Part shown: positions 1-8,479 of the stretch, piece by piece
Position numbering within the stretch: position 1 is the first letter of the stretch
How the letters are laid out: the number at the start of each line of letters is the position of its first letter
Assembly (NCBI GenBank): GCA_964603635.1
Contig: CAZRVH010000004.1
Coordinates: 10,961-74,960 of the forward strand
Reading direction: 5' to 3'
DNA length: 64,000 bases
DNA from: CAZRVH01 sp964603635
GTDB taxonomy: Bacteria > Patescibacteriota > Gracilibacteria > Peribacterales > Peribacteraceae
Made by a program: the position numbers and the translations under genes
Notes under the pieces: generated by a model
Databases searched by the model: none
What the model saw: only the letters and a program-made list of their open reading frames with translations
What the model was told of the DNA's origin: nothing

Positions 1-1014
1 TGGTTCCAGGTTTTCGGGGGCGAGCAGGGGGAGGAGCAGGTTCGCTTTCTCCACGTAATCCGACGCAAGGATGCCGGGTCCTCCGGCATTGGTGATGATG
101 GCGATGCGGTCGGTGAGCAGCGGCGGCTGGCATGAAAGCGTCGTCAGAAGGTCCAGGAATTCATCCATGCCGTGCGCCCTGCGGATGCCCGACTGGACGC
201 AGAGCGCGTCGATTGCTTCCTCGGATCCGGCGAGCGCCCCCGTGTGGGACGCGGCCGCCTTGCGGCCCAGTTCCGAGACTCCCGATTTCAGAAGGACGAT
301 CGGCTTTTTCGCGGCGACCCGGCGTGCGACTTCCAAAAACTCCCTGCCCCTTTCGATGCTTTCCAGGTACATGCCGATGACCGCGGTCTCCGGATCATGT
401 TCGCACATTTCCAAATAGTCGCACTCGTCCATCACCGTCTTGTTTCCGATGGAAAACACCGAGGCGAAGCCGAGTCCCAGCGTCGGCGCCAGATCCATGA
501 TGCCCACGGCGGTCGCGCCCGACTGGCTGATGAGCGTCACGTTGCCCTTGGGCGGCAGGTTTTTCGCGAACGATGCGTTCATGTTGAGCGATGTCTTCAG
601 GACGCCGAGGCAGTTCGGTCCGACGACCGAGATTCCATGCGTTCGCGCGATGTCTTTCACCTGGCGCTCCAACGCCATGCCTTCCTCCGAGTGTGATTCC
701 TTGAATCCAGCGGTGATGACCACCGCCTGCCTGATTCCTTTCTCGCCGCATTCCGTCAGGGCACCCGGAACCGCGGCCGCAGGGATGACGATGACCGCCA
801 TGTCCACGGTACCCGGGATATCCTTCACGGACGCATAGGTCGTCAGTCCCAACATCTTTCCGCCCTTGGGGTTCACGGGGTAGATCTTTCCCTTGTATTC
901 CTCGGTTACCAGGTTGTACACGATGTCATGCCCCACCTTACCGGGCGTGGCAGATGCGCCGACAACCGCTATCGAGAGGGGGGTGAAGGGGGAGAGTGCG
1001 GGCATTCCTATCAT
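1..1014 (-). CDS. acdA: Acetyl-CoA synthetase (ADP-forming), alpha/CoA-binding part, 3' end outside window
   Basis: This enzyme would convert acyl-CoA, ADP and phosphate to free acid, CoA and ATP, making ATP at the end of fermentation in the cytoplasm. The translation begins with a CoA-binding Rossmann motif (SIAVVGASATPGKVG), continues with the succinyl-CoA-ligase-like fold (GPNCLGVLKT, SQSGATAVGIMD) and reaches the phosphohistidine loop SHTGALAGSEEAIDAL near residue 255. The gene leaves the window at base 1, so a fused beta part cannot be judged. Two in-frame ATGs exist (1014 and 1005); the -10-like TATAAT at 1018-1013 overlaps the first, so 1005 may be the true, leaderless start. It is divergent from the flavodoxin-oxidoreductase operon, whose acyl-CoA product it would use. 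Family assignment is secure; acyl specificity is not visible. Confidence 0.92.
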   Translation of the reverse strand, partial: MIGMPALSPFTPLSIAVVGASATPGKVGHDIVYNLVTEEYKGKIYPVNPKGGKMLGLTTYASVKDIPGTVDMAVIVIPAAAVPGALTECGEKGIRQAVVITAGFKESHSEEGMALERQVKDIARTHGISVVGPNCLGVLKTSLNMNASFAKNLPPKGNVTLISQSGATAVGIMDLAPTLGLGFASVFSIGNKTVMDECDYLEMCEHDPETAVIGMYLESIERGREFLEVARRVAAKKPIVLLKSGVSELGRKAAASHTGALAGSEEAIDALCVQSGIRRAHGMDEFLDLLTTLSCQPPLLTDRIAIITNAGGPGILASDYVEKANLLLPLLAPENLEP

Positions 1015-1121
1015 TATAGCATTTTTCGGCCCTTTTTGCCACATCGAGCAGGGCACTTTTTGCCCTCCCTACTGCCGTTTCACGTACACTGATCCAAGCT
1101 CGTAGTGAGCATCGTCGAACT

Positions 1122-1583
1122 ATGGAAAAAATCTTCCTTTCGTATGCATCCACGGCCGGCCATACCGAGTATGTCGTAGACATCCTGATGAACTTCCTGC
1201 GGGAGATGGGGGATGTTGCCGTCGAACACAAGCGTGCGGAGGTGTGTGTCCCAGACGATCTGTCGAAAAGCGACGTGCTTTTGCTCGCTTCCGGTACGTG
1301 GAATACAGGTGGAATCGAGGGGCAGCTGAACCCGTACATGCACCGCTTGCTCAAGGAGCAGGCGGCCAATGTCGATTTGAAAGGCAAGAAAGTCGCGTGT
1401 ATCGCGCTGGGGGACGAGCGCTACCGCTACACGGCGGAGGCGCGCGTGCATCTGGAGGAGTTCGTGAAGACACACAATGGAACGTTACTGATGGATGCGC
1501 TGGTTATCGTGAACGAGCCCTATGGACAGGAGGAAAAAGTACGAGAGTGGGGCCGTGCATTCCTTTTCCATTTGTCGCAATGA
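1122..1583 (+). CDS. Flavodoxin-family protein
   Basis: The 153-residue protein is a single flavodoxin fold. It has the FMN-phosphate loop near the N-terminus (LSYASTAGHTEYV, residues 6-18), a second flavin-loop-like segment (LLASGTWNTGGIEGQL) and the typical core strand VACIALGDERYRY. Its stop overlaps the start of the oxidoreductase alpha gene (ATGA at 1580-1583), which means translational coupling. No ferredoxin gene is present in the operon, so I infer that this flavodoxin takes electrons from the downstream oxidoreductase. Size is typical for short-chain flavodoxins. A TACACT hexamer at 1084-1089 is a possible -10 element. Confidence 0.88.
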   Translation: MEKIFLSYASTAGHTEYVVDILMNFLREMGDVAVEHKRAEVCVPDDLSKSDVLLLASGTWNTGGIEGQLNPYMHRLLKEQAANVDLKGKKVACIALGDERYRYTAEARVHLEEFVKTHNGTLLMDALVIVNEPYGQEEKVREWGRAFLFHLSQ

Positions 1584-3331
1584 GCCGCGTCGCTATCAAA
1601 GTCACCGGCGCGCAGGGACAAGGCGTGAACAGCGTCGGGGAGATCGTCGGCAAGGGTTTGAAGCGCGCGGGGTACTGCGTCTTCGGCTACCGCGAATACA
1701 ACTCGCTCATCAAGGGCGGGCACAGCAGCTACCAGTTGGACGTGAGCAATGAGCGCGTGGAGTCGACGAAGGAAAAAGTGGAGGTGCTGGTGTGCTTCAA
1801 CCACCACGGGTTGGAACTCAACACGCACGAGGTGGCTGACGGCGGCATCATCATCCACCAGACACCAGACTGGAGGTTCGGAAAGACCGTCGCGGCGTCG
1901 CTGAAAGAGCGAAATATCACCGTAGTGGAGCTCACGACCGACGCCATCCTGAAGGAAATCAACGCGAAGCCCATCCTGGGAAACGTGCTCATCACGTCCG
2001 TCGTGTGGTCACTTCTGAAACAGGACGCGAAGGGGCTGAAGACGCTCGTCGGGGAGCAGTTCGCGAAGAAAAAAGACCTGCTGGAGCTCAATTACCTGTG
2101 CATTGAAAAGGGCTTCCAGTTCAAGGAAAAAGCAATTCCCGGATTCTCCGTTGCCTTACCTCCGGCGGATGCCGCGTGGAAGGACTGTCTGTTGCTCACG
2201 GGCAGCCAGGCGATGGGGCTCGGGGTGGTGCATGCGGGCGTGCGCTTCTACGCGGGCTACCCCATGACTCCGTCGTCGCCCCTTCTGAGCTACGTCGCCG
2301 ATATCCAGAACGAAACGGGCATGGCCATCAAGCAGGCGGAGGACGAAATCACCGCCGTGCAGATGGCGAGCGGCGCGATGCACATGGGAACGCGTGCGCT
2401 GACGGGTACGTCGGGCGGGGGATTCGACCTCATGACGGAGACGCTCTCGCTCAACGCGATGATCGAGAACCCCAGCGTGATCGTCCTGGCACAGAGGCCC
2501 GGTCCCGCGACGGGACTCCCCACATGGACGGGGCAGGGCGACCTGAACCTGGCGGTGTTTTCCGGCCATGGGGAATTCACGCGCTGCGTCGTCAGCACGT
2601 CGGACGCGCAGGACAGTTTCCATCTCGTGAACGATGCGTTCAACCTCGCGGAGGAGTATCAGATTCCGGTGGTGTTGATGACCGATAAGCAGCTGGCCGA
2701 AGCCATCATCACGCAGCGGCCCTACGATCAGAAGAAAGCGAAAATCAACCGCGGCAGATTGGTGACGGGCGCGAAGGAATTGTCCGCGCTCACGGGCTCG
2801 GACCGGTACGACCCGCTGGCGAAGGGCGGCATCTCCGCGCGTTGGCTCCCGGGTTCCAAGGCGGCGACCTACGTGGCGCAGGGCGACGAGCACCGCGCGG
2901 ACGGATCGGTTGACGAAGGCGCCGAGAACGCGCGTTTGCAGATGGAAAAGCGTATGAAAAAAATGCAGGTGCTGAAGGCGACGTTGCCCGAGCCGGAACT
3001 CTTCGGTGACCAGAACCCCGATCTGCTGGTCGTGAGCTGGGGCAGTAACAAGGGTGTCATTCTGGACGTGCTGAACGATCCGTCACTGAAGAAAAAGCGC
3101 ATCGCGTACCTGCACTACACGTACCTCTGGCCGCTGAAGACCGAACGCCTGGAAGGGCTTATGCAAGCCGCGGAGAAGACCCTCATCATCGAATGTAACC
3201 ACGAGTCCCAGCTCAAAAAGCTCATACGCATGGAGAGCGGGCTCGACATCCCCACCAGCGTTTTGAAATACGACGGACGCCCGTTCTTCTACGAGGAACT
3301 CCGCGACATCCTTACCTCCCAACTGCCATGA
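1580..3331 (+). CDS. korA: 2-oxoacid:ferredoxin/flavodoxin oxidoreductase, fused gamma-alpha subunit
   Basis: The 583-residue product is half of a heterodimeric enzyme that oxidatively decarboxylates a 2-oxoacid to acyl-CoA and passes electrons to a low-potential carrier. Residues 1-200 are the gamma domain (GAQGQGVNSVGEIVGKG, IKGGHSSYQLDVS). Residues 205-420 are the alpha pyrimidine-binding domain, with the hallmark AGYPMTPSSPLL, QAEDEITAVQMASGA and GTSGGGFDLMTE. The C-terminal third is the transketolase-C-like domain. The gamma-alpha fusion is common in KorAB enzymes. The start at 1580 overlaps the flavodoxin stop, and the end overlaps the SLH gene start (ATGA at 3328). Whether the substrate is pyruvate, 2-oxoglutarate or a branched-chain acid cannot be read from the sequence. 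Confidence 0.93.
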   Translation: MSRVAIKVTGAQGQGVNSVGEIVGKGLKRAGYCVFGYREYNSLIKGGHSSYQLDVSNERVESTKEKVEVLVCFNHHGLELNTHEVADGGIIIHQTPDWRFGKTVAASLKERNITVVELTTDAILKEINAKPILGNVLITSVVWSLLKQDAKGLKTLVGEQFAKKKDLLELNYLCIEKGFQFKEKAIPGFSVALPPADAAWKDCLLLTGSQAMGLGVVHAGVRFYAGYPMTPSSPLLSYVADIQNETGMAIKQAEDEITAVQMASGAMHMGTRALTGTSGGGFDLMTETLSLNAMIENPSVIVLAQRPGPATGLPTWTGQGDLNLAVFSGHGEFTRCVVSTSDAQDSFHLVNDAFNLAEEYQIPVVLMTDKQLAEAIITQRPYDQKKAKINRGRLVTGAKELSALTGSDRYDPLAKGGISARWLPGSKAATYVAQGDEHRADGSVDEGAENARLQMEKRMKKMQVLKATLPEPELFGDQNPDLLVVSWGSNKGVILDVLNDPSLKKKRIAYLHYTYLWPLKTERLEGLMQAAEKTLIIECNHESQLKKLIRMESGLDIPTSVLKYDGRPFFYEELRDILTSQLP

Positions 3332-4518
3332 AAAAACTCTCCCTCGTCACCGTCTCCCTGCTCCTCGTCGCCAACACCGCGGTCGCCGCGACATCGTCCA
3401 AGTCCTCTTCTTCCGCGAAGGCCGATGCCACCGCGGCATGGAAAACAGCCAACGATTATTTCATCGGGAAGAACGTCCTGCCCCCCGTATCCGGAGATCC
3501 CGTCATCACTCGCGCGGAGCTTGCGAGCGCGCTCGTGAAACTCACGGGCAACGTGGTCGACAAGGGATACTCCAAGTGTTTCAAGGACGTGAACGAGGAG
3601 GTGTTCGCCCCGGCCGTGTGCTTCGCCGCGAAGCAGCAGTGGATGGACGGAGGCAAGGATGGGAAATTCAGCCCGAACAGTCCCGTCACCTTCGGCGCGG
3701 CGCTCCAGGCGATCGTCCGCTCCGCACGTCTCCCCGCGGTCGCCGGCAGGGGATCCTGGTTCGTGCCGTTCGTGAACGCCGCCATCAAGGAGGGGATCAT
3801 CGACAAGGCCGATTACACGAAGCAGATCGACACCCAGCTCACGCGCGGCCAGCTGGCGACCATGCTCTATCGCCTGCAGTTGGGACTGAGGTTGATCAGC
3901 ATCCCTGTGGGGGCGAGCTGCATTCCCAGCGGCGTGAACTCCGTGACCGTCAAGGATGGATCCATCGTCGTTACCGACGGTGTCACGAGCTGCACGGTCG
4001 CGGCCGATCCCTTGGCGAAGACGGACCCCGCGCATCCGAACAAGAAGCTCACGGGCCTGCCGCCGTCCGTGGAGGTTTCCAATACCGCGGACACCGTCCC
4101 GATGATCGAGAAGCGCGCGTATTTCCTCTCGACCAACGGCGATTTCTGGCTGCCGTACGTGTGGGAGCTGGACCTGAAGAAGGGCACTCTGAAGCAGATC
4201 CTGAACACCGAGGCTCCCGGCGCCGTACGCATCTCGCCTAAGTATACGTTCCTCAGCTACGTCGGCAGCAAGGGCGTGGACATGCGCGCCATGTACATCA
4301 AGACCGGCCTTAGCAAGTCGGTGCGCCTGCTTACCACCCAGATCACCTTCCTGAAGTCCCTTACGCAGTCCCGTAAGGTCCTGATGTCGGATTACATCAC
4401 CATCGATGGCAACGAGACCCTTGTCTACAACGTCTACAACATGCGTGATAGCAGTCTCTTCAAGGAAAAGATCTCCGCGCGCCTCGACGTACTCTTTAAC
4501 GTCCGCCCCGGCAAATAA
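3328..4518 (+). CDS. Secreted SLH-domain (S-layer homology) protein
   Basis: The 396-residue protein starts with a signal peptide (KKLSLVTVSLLLVANTAVAA) and a serine/lysine linker. About two SLH-like modules follow in residues 40-190 (ITRAELASALVKL, FKDVNEEVFAPAVCFAAKQ, QLTRGQLATMLYRL). The rest, to residue 396, is a beta-rich extracellular region with no motif I recognise. SLH modules anchor proteins to cell-wall polymers. The gene sits between the two subunit genes of the oxidoreductase, overlapping both by a few bases (ATGA at 3328 and TAATG at 4516-4520), so it must be cotranscribed with them. That context is odd for a surface protein. Start and reading frame are clear. Confidence 0.87.
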   Translation: MKKLSLVTVSLLLVANTAVAATSSKSSSSAKADATAAWKTANDYFIGKNVLPPVSGDPVITRAELASALVKLTGNVVDKGYSKCFKDVNEEVFAPAVCFAAKQQWMDGGKDGKFSPNSPVTFGAALQAIVRSARLPAVAGRGSWFVPFVNAAIKEGIIDKADYTKQIDTQLTRGQLATMLYRLQLGLRLISIPVGASCIPSGVNSVTVKDGSIVVTDGVTSCTVAADPLAKTDPAHPNKKLTGLPPSVEVSNTADTVPMIEKRAYFLSTNGDFWLPYVWELDLKKGTLKQILNTEAPGAVRISPKYTFLSYVGSKGVDMRAMYIKTGLSKSVRLLTTQITFLKSLTQSRKVLMSDYITIDGNETLVYNVYNMRDSSLFKEKISARLDVLFNVRPGK

Positions 4519-5432
4519 TGGCAAAGATACCACTTGAATCATCGGCCCACCTTCGCCAAGGCTCCGGCGGGCAGGCGTTGACGCCTGCCGCGTATCACAA
4601 TACGAACAAGTGCACGTGGTGCGACGGCTGCGGCGACTACGGTATCTGGACCGCCGTGAAGCGCGCGCTGGCCGCATCGAACATCGCGCCGCATGAGGTG
4701 TTGCTCTGCTACGACGTGGGTTGCCACGGCAACGCGTCGGACAAGATCGGGGGATACCGCTTCCACGGCCTGCACGGCCGCGTGCTGCCGTTCGCGGCGG
4801 GCGCGAAGATCGCCAACATGAAACTTCCCGTCATGGCCTTCGGCGGCGACGGGGCGAGCTTCAGCGAGGGGGTGGGACACTTGGTACACAGCATCCGCAG
4901 CAACTACCCCATCGTCTTCGTCCTGCACAATAACGCGAACTACGGACTCACCACCGGACAGGCATCCAGCCTGACGTGGCAGGGGCAGAAGATGAACACG
5001 TCGCCCAACGGCATGCCGGAGCACACGCTGCCGAGCATGGACTTCGTCTTCTCGCTGGAGCCTACTTTCGTAGCGCGCGGCTTTAGCGGAAACATCGCGC
5101 AGATGAGTGAGATTTTGCAGGCCGCCCTGAAGCACCGCGGCTTCGCCTTCGTGGATTTCCTGCAGGCCTGCCCCACCTATAACAAATTCGCGACGCACGA
5201 TTACTTACTGGAGCATGTGTACGTGCCAAAGAACCACGACATGTCGGACTTCAAAAAGGCCCGTGCGCTGGCGGTGGATACACGCGAGAAAATCGCGACG
5301 GGCATTTTGTATCAGAACGAAGAGATTCCGAATTTTTACGAGAGGTTGGTGCCGAGGCAGGGCAAAAAGACGACTCTTGTGGAGGAGGTGAAGGTGCAGG
5401 AGGTGGGGAAGCTGGAAAATATGTTTATATAA
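4518..5432 (+). CDS. korB: 2-oxoacid:ferredoxin/flavodoxin oxidoreductase, beta subunit
   Basis: This 304-residue subunit carries thiamine diphosphate. Visible are the cysteine segment KCTWCDGCGDYGIW, the ThDP/Mg motif FGGDGASFSEG followed by NNANYGLTTGQASSLT, and a C-terminal tail typical of KorB. It partners the fused gamma-alpha subunit encoded upstream; the SLH gene stop and this start overlap (TAATG). Residues about 12-24 (LRQGSGGQALTPA) do not belong to the family; they are encoded by a GC-rich dispersed repeat with a perfect palindrome at 4570-4589. No start between that insert and the conserved core is obvious, so the insert is probably translated. No terminator is evident behind the gene. 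Confidence 0.93.
   Translation: MAKIPLESSAHLRQGSGGQALTPAAYHNTNKCTWCDGCGDYGIWTAVKRALAASNIAPHEVLLCYDVGCHGNASDKIGGYRFHGLHGRVLPFAAGAKIANMKLPVMAFGGDGASFSEGVGHLVHSIRSNYPIVFVLHNNANYGLTTGQASSLTWQGQKMNTSPNGMPEHTLPSMDFVFSLEPTFVARGFSGNIAQMSEILQAALKHRGFAFVDFLQACPTYNKFATHDYLLEHVYVPKNHDMSDFKKARALAVDTREKIATGILYQNEEIPNFYERLVPRQGKKTTLVEEVKVQEVGKLENMFI
4570..4589. repeat. Perfect inverted repeat inside korB (dispersed-repeat remnant)
   Basis: The arms GGCAGGCGT and ACGCCTGCC flank a two-base centre, immediately after CTTCGCCAAGGCTCCGGC. Together they encode the extra N-terminal residues of KorB. Similar CTTCGNC...GGCAGGCGGG wording occurs in the non-coding DNA before trmD (about 7598-7636), which supports a mobile or dispersed repeat rather than protein sequence under selection. 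Confidence 0.6.
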
Positions 5433-5461
5433 CATTTTTATACTATTGATAGTCGCAAAGT

Positions 5462-5490
5462 TAGACATTTCTACATAGGGTCTATATAGT
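5462..5490 (+). promoter_or_regulatory. Sigma-70-type promoter for the 5521 gene
   Basis: TAGACA at 5462-5467, a 17-base spacer and TATAGT at 5485-5490. Predicted transcription start is near 5497, giving a leader of about 24 bases before the ATG at 5521. Confidence 0.6.
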
Positions 5491-5520
5491 GAGGATGTTC
5501 TATTTCAGTCATCCAATTTT

Positions 5521-6372
5521 ATGGACGAAGTGATCATCAGTATAGAGGGCAACGGTCTATCATACAATGGAATTACTGATGCTTTTAAGGCAGGACAGGT
5601 AATTGCCTTCTTGAACGCCCCTTCTGGTTCCTCTGCTGTTCACAGCAACATGGGTTCTATAGCGACGCAGAGACAGATTTTGGGAGTGGAGAAGCCGCGG
5701 AAGTCGCCTCGCGAAGCCATTATTCAGGCAAATGCAAAGACGAATGCACAAAAGATTGCGGTGCTTGCAGATTTCTGGTTGCAACTCGATGGCAAAGAAA
5801 GTTTTAGCCCCTCAGATTTAAAGCCATTTTTTGCAAAAGCTGGCGAGCCCGTTCCAAAAAATTACAGTCGCGATATGCGCGATGCAGTGCAGCAGTGCTA
5901 TATCACCGAACTGATTGATCAGTCTGGTCAATACATTCTCACGGAGAAAGGACAGGAGCTCGTCGCAAGCGGCTTCCAAGATGAGGCTCCGACAAAAAAG
6001 AGCCCCCGGAAAACTGGAGGTGGTGGAGCATCTTCTGGCAGAGGGGTGAAGGATTTGAGCGATGCGATCAAGGAAATAGAAGTGGTGAGTCACATGGACG
6101 GATTCATTCCTTTCCATTCGTTGCCAACCAAGGGTCAAAAGATACTGTGGATTCTTACTTTTGCGAAAAATAACGGAGTGGATACGCTTTCTACTAGCGA
6201 AGTTGAATACCTTGCGAATAGGCTGAATGAAAACATCACCACATCGTTGTTCAATGGTCTCAACGAGGGCAATATGAAAAAAGGATTCGTCGCTCGCAAA
6301 GGCGATAAATACAGAATCATTCAATCGGGCATCGATCTAATTAAAGGCGGTGGGAGTGGCAGCGTTCAGTAG
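5521..6372 (+). CDS. Hypothetical protein with two winged-helix-like regions
   Basis: I do not recognise this 283-residue protein. Residues 60-155 look like a helical bundle with a small beta-wing (AQKIAVLADFWLQL ... YITELIDQSGQYILTEKGQELV), resembling a winged-helix domain. A glycine/serine/lysine linker (about 160-178) leads to a second alpha-helical domain with a similar ending (GFVARKGDKYRIIQSGIDLI). Composition is clearly more AT-rich than the neighbours and codon use differs, so recent acquisition is possible. It has its own promoter and no obvious partner. A DNA-binding or regulatory role is only a guess from the wing-like hairpins. Confidence 0.75.
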   Translation: MDEVIISIEGNGLSYNGITDAFKAGQVIAFLNAPSGSSAVHSNMGSIATQRQILGVEKPRKSPREAIIQANAKTNAQKIAVLADFWLQLDGKESFSPSDLKPFFAKAGEPVPKNYSRDMRDAVQQCYITELIDQSGQYILTEKGQELVASGFQDEAPTKKSPRKTGGGGASSGRGVKDLSDAIKEIEVVSHMDGFIPFHSLPTKGQKILWILTFAKNNGVDTLSTSEVEYLANRLNENITTSLFNGLNEGNMKKGFVARKGDKYRIIQSGIDLIKGGGSGSVQ

Positions 6373-6468
6373 GCGGGTGTAGGCCTAGCAACGAATTCCA
6401 ACCTTGTTGCTACACATCCCCCAAATACTAGTTCTGGACGCTACCTCTCCCACTTCATCTTTATTGTA

Positions 6469-7074
6469 TCACAAAGGCTCTTTTTGGGCTATCTCTGATT
6501 TCTTGCCCCTTCCCCTTCCTCCTCTCCTTCCTCTGCGGCGCTTTTTCTGCTCGGCGGTCTTTTCCTTCTTCACTTCCTTGATCTCCACCTTCTTGCTTTC
6601 CATCTTCATCATCAGTTCCGTCGCTAGCTGCACGCACTTCAGGCAGGCGCCGCGGTAGTCGGTGGCCAGCTGCTTCAGCAGTTCCTTGTTATCCGCTTCG
6701 CGCTTCATGTATTCCTCGCTGAAGAGGCGGTGCAGCACCAGGTTGCGTCGCTTGTAGAGCATGTCCAGCTCCTTGTAGAAATTCTCACCGATCAGCTTCA
6801 GGCGGACGGCTTCCTTGTAGAGGGAGCGGTCGCTGGCGCCGCCGGAGATTTTATTGCGCGTGTTGAAAATGAGGTCCTCCAGGTACGGGTGGCGCTTGCT
6901 AGAGCCCGTCATCTCCATGGTGATGCGGTGCGCGTGGCTGTGGATGCTGTCGCGCAGGAAGTGGTTGATGAGGTTGAGGTCGATGATGATGGACTGCAGG
7001 TAGTAGCCGTGCTCGAAGGCCTTGTGCGCCTCGTCCGCCCAACGGAGGAGGAGAGAGTTTTGTGAATCGTTCAT
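6469..7074 (-). CDS. HEPN-like protein with basic Arg/Gly-rich tail
   Basis: The 201-residue protein is mostly alpha-helical. It contains an R-x4-H motif (R110 to H115, in RRNLVLHRLF), the signature of HEPN ribonuclease domains, preceded by a helix-turn pattern typical of four-helix HEPN folds (AHKAFEHGYYLQSIIIDLNLI). Residues 165-195 form a strongly basic tail (KKRRRGRRGGRGRGKK) that probably binds RNA. A -10-like TATACT at 7089-7084 lies nine bases before the ATG with no Shine-Dalgarno, so a leaderless message is likely. No MNT-type antitoxin nucleotidyltransferase gene is adjacent. HEPN assignment is inference from the motif; RNase activity is untested. Confidence 0.75.
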   Translation of the reverse strand: MNDSQNSLLLRWADEAHKAFEHGYYLQSIIIDLNLINHFLRDSIHSHAHRITMEMTGSSKRHPYLEDLIFNTRNKISGGASDRSLYKEAVRLKLIGENFYKELDMLYKRRNLVLHRLFSEEYMKREADNKELLKQLATDYRGACLKCVQLATELMMKMESKKVEIKEVKKEKTAEQKKRRRGRRGGRGRGKKSEIAQKEPL

Positions 7075-7137
7075 ATGGACTCAAGTATAGGCTTCCCTGG
7101 CGGGAAAGCGAGTGGCTGGAGAATGCTCCTTTTTCCG

Positions 7138-7165
7138 TTGACGGATGTCACATTTTCTTTACAAT
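7138..7165 (+). promoter_or_regulatory. Near-consensus sigma-70 promoter for the 7181 gene
   Basis: TTGACG (7138-7143), a 16-base spacer, TACAAT (7160-7165). The expected transcription start near 7172 leaves under ten bases before the ATG at 7181. Confidence 0.7.
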
Positions 7166-7180
7166 TCTGCCCTTGCTCTT

Positions 7181-7570
7181 ATGCCCCTCGCAATGAACGA
7201 ACCCACAAAAGAAATGGTCCGTCCCGAACTGACAGACGATGTCACGTCCGACACGCTTGCCGCCAACCTCGGCAAGGCAGTGGAGCGTTATGAGGCCGCC
7301 AAGTTGGCGTCGAATGTACAGCGCATGGCTGATCTGCGGATAGTCATCGAATGGATTCGGGATGATTTGCATACCGTGATGTGCGAAAGGGATCATGCAG
7401 GCGATGATGCCGCGGCACTGGAAGACCCGCGTTTCGATTCCATTATTGCGCGGGCCGCGACCATCTTGAAGCCTCGTGAAAGGGCTACATCCCGCCGCTT
7501 GCCAGTGGTTGACCCTCGTTCCTACGCTGCGAAGGCACAAAGAAAAAATGTGCTCGGGAGCCTCATATAA
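7181..7570 (+). CDS. Hypothetical small helical protein
   Basis: I do not recognise the 129-residue product. It is charged, soluble and mainly helical (VTSDTLAANLGKAVERYEAAKLASN, RMADLRIVIEWIRDDLHTVM), with a basic C-terminal third. The strong promoter just upstream places transcription start beside the ATG at 7181; a second in-frame ATG at 7193 could also serve, while the ATG at 7145 lies inside the promoter and is excluded. It is followed within 90 bases by trmD. Confidence 0.7.
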   Translation: MPLAMNEPTKEMVRPELTDDVTSDTLAANLGKAVERYEAAKLASNVQRMADLRIVIEWIRDDLHTVMCERDHAGDDAAALEDPRFDSIIARAATILKPRERATSRRLPVVDPRSYAAKAQRKNVLGSLI

Positions 7571-7591
7571 GAAATATGCCATACTCGGGTC

Positions 7592-7636
7592 TTACGTCCT
7601 TCGTTCGCCTCCGTGTGGCGGGGTACGGCAGGCGGG
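7592..7636. repeat. Dispersed GC-rich repeat before trmD
   Basis: The stretch CGTCCTTCGTTCGCCTCCG followed by GGCAGGCGGG resembles the repeat inserted in korB (4550-4589) and the CCGTCTTCGTCTCG blocks at 38314 and 39377. It ends just before the -10-like TATAGT of trmD. Confidence 0.4.
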
Positions 7637-7659
7637 TGCTATAGTTTGCTTTCTACTGT

Positions 7660-8364
7660 ATGCGCGTCGATATCATTACCCTGTTTCCGGCCATGTTCGA
7701 AGGTCCCTTGACCGAGAGCATTTTGAAGCGCGCGCAGGAGAACGACTTGCTGCAGATCCACTTCCACGACCTGCGGCAGTACGGCATCGGCAATTACAAG
7801 CAGGTCGACGACCGCCCCTACGGCGGGGGCGCCGGCATGCTGATGATGTGCGAACCGGTGGTGAATGCTCTTGAGAGTATTACCGAGGCAGGTGCAAAGG
7901 AATTATATGAAACACGAGACACGAGACACGAGACACGAGACTCGCAGCTCAAACCGCATCGCATCTACTTCACGCCGCGCGGCGCCACGCTGACGCAGGA
8001 GAGGGTGGAGACGTTGTCCTCGCACCAGTGGCTCATCCTTTTGTGCGGACACTACGAAGGCATCGACCAGCGCATCATCGACGGGGGATGGATCGACGAG
8101 GAGATCAGTATCGGAGACTACGTCCTGACGGGCGGGGAGCTTCCAGCGATGGTGTTGGTGGACGCGGTTGCGCGCCACATCCCGGGCGTTTTGGGGAAGG
8201 ACGAATCCGCGGGGGAGGAAAGTTTTTCAGCCGCGTTGGATCGCAAGAAGGAGTATCCCCACTACACTCGTCCGGAGGAATTCCGCGGTCTCACCGTTCC
8301 GCCTGAATTGCTCAGCGGGCACCATAAGGAGATAGAGAAATGGCGAAAGAATCAGACGAAATGA
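7660..8364 (+). CDS. trmD: tRNA (guanine37-N1)-methyltransferase TrmD
   Basis: TrmD methylates G37 next to the anticodon using S-adenosylmethionine and prevents +1 frameshifting. The 234-residue product has the family start MRVDIITLFPAMFEGPL, the knot motifs DDRPYGGGAGMLMM, LLCGHYEGIDQRI, SIGDYVLTGGELPAMVL, and the C-terminal YPHYTRPEEFRG and PPELLSGHH. Residues about 84-96 (TRDTRHETRD and flanks) are an insert encoded by a 7-base tandem repeat at 7906-7940; it falls in a loop before the strand HRIYFTPRG, so function is probably kept. TATAGT at 7640-7645 is a plausible -10 element. Confidence 0.96.
   Translation: MRVDIITLFPAMFEGPLTESILKRAQENDLLQIHFHDLRQYGIGNYKQVDDRPYGGGAGMLMMCEPVVNALESITEAGAKELYETRDTRHETRDSQLKPHRIYFTPRGATLTQERVETLSSHQWLILLCGHYEGIDQRIIDGGWIDEEISIGDYVLTGGELPAMVLVDAVARHIPGVLGKDESAGEESFSAALDRKKEYPHYTRPEEFRGLTVPPELLSGHHKEIEKWRKNQTK
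7906..7940. repeat. 7-base tandem repeat inside trmD
   Basis: About four to five copies of ACACGAG run in the coding sequence. Because seven is not a multiple of three, three units give a seven-residue period in the protein. Copy-number change by other than three units would shift the frame. Confidence 0.85.
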
Positions 8365-8479
8365 GCGCGTAGGGCATTGACATTTTCATAAAAAAACATA
8401 GAATGCCCGGACATTCGTATTGCCTCGCGGCGTTGCGATTTTGCTCGTTTTATACCACTGTTTCCAAGGAGGCTGTCAG

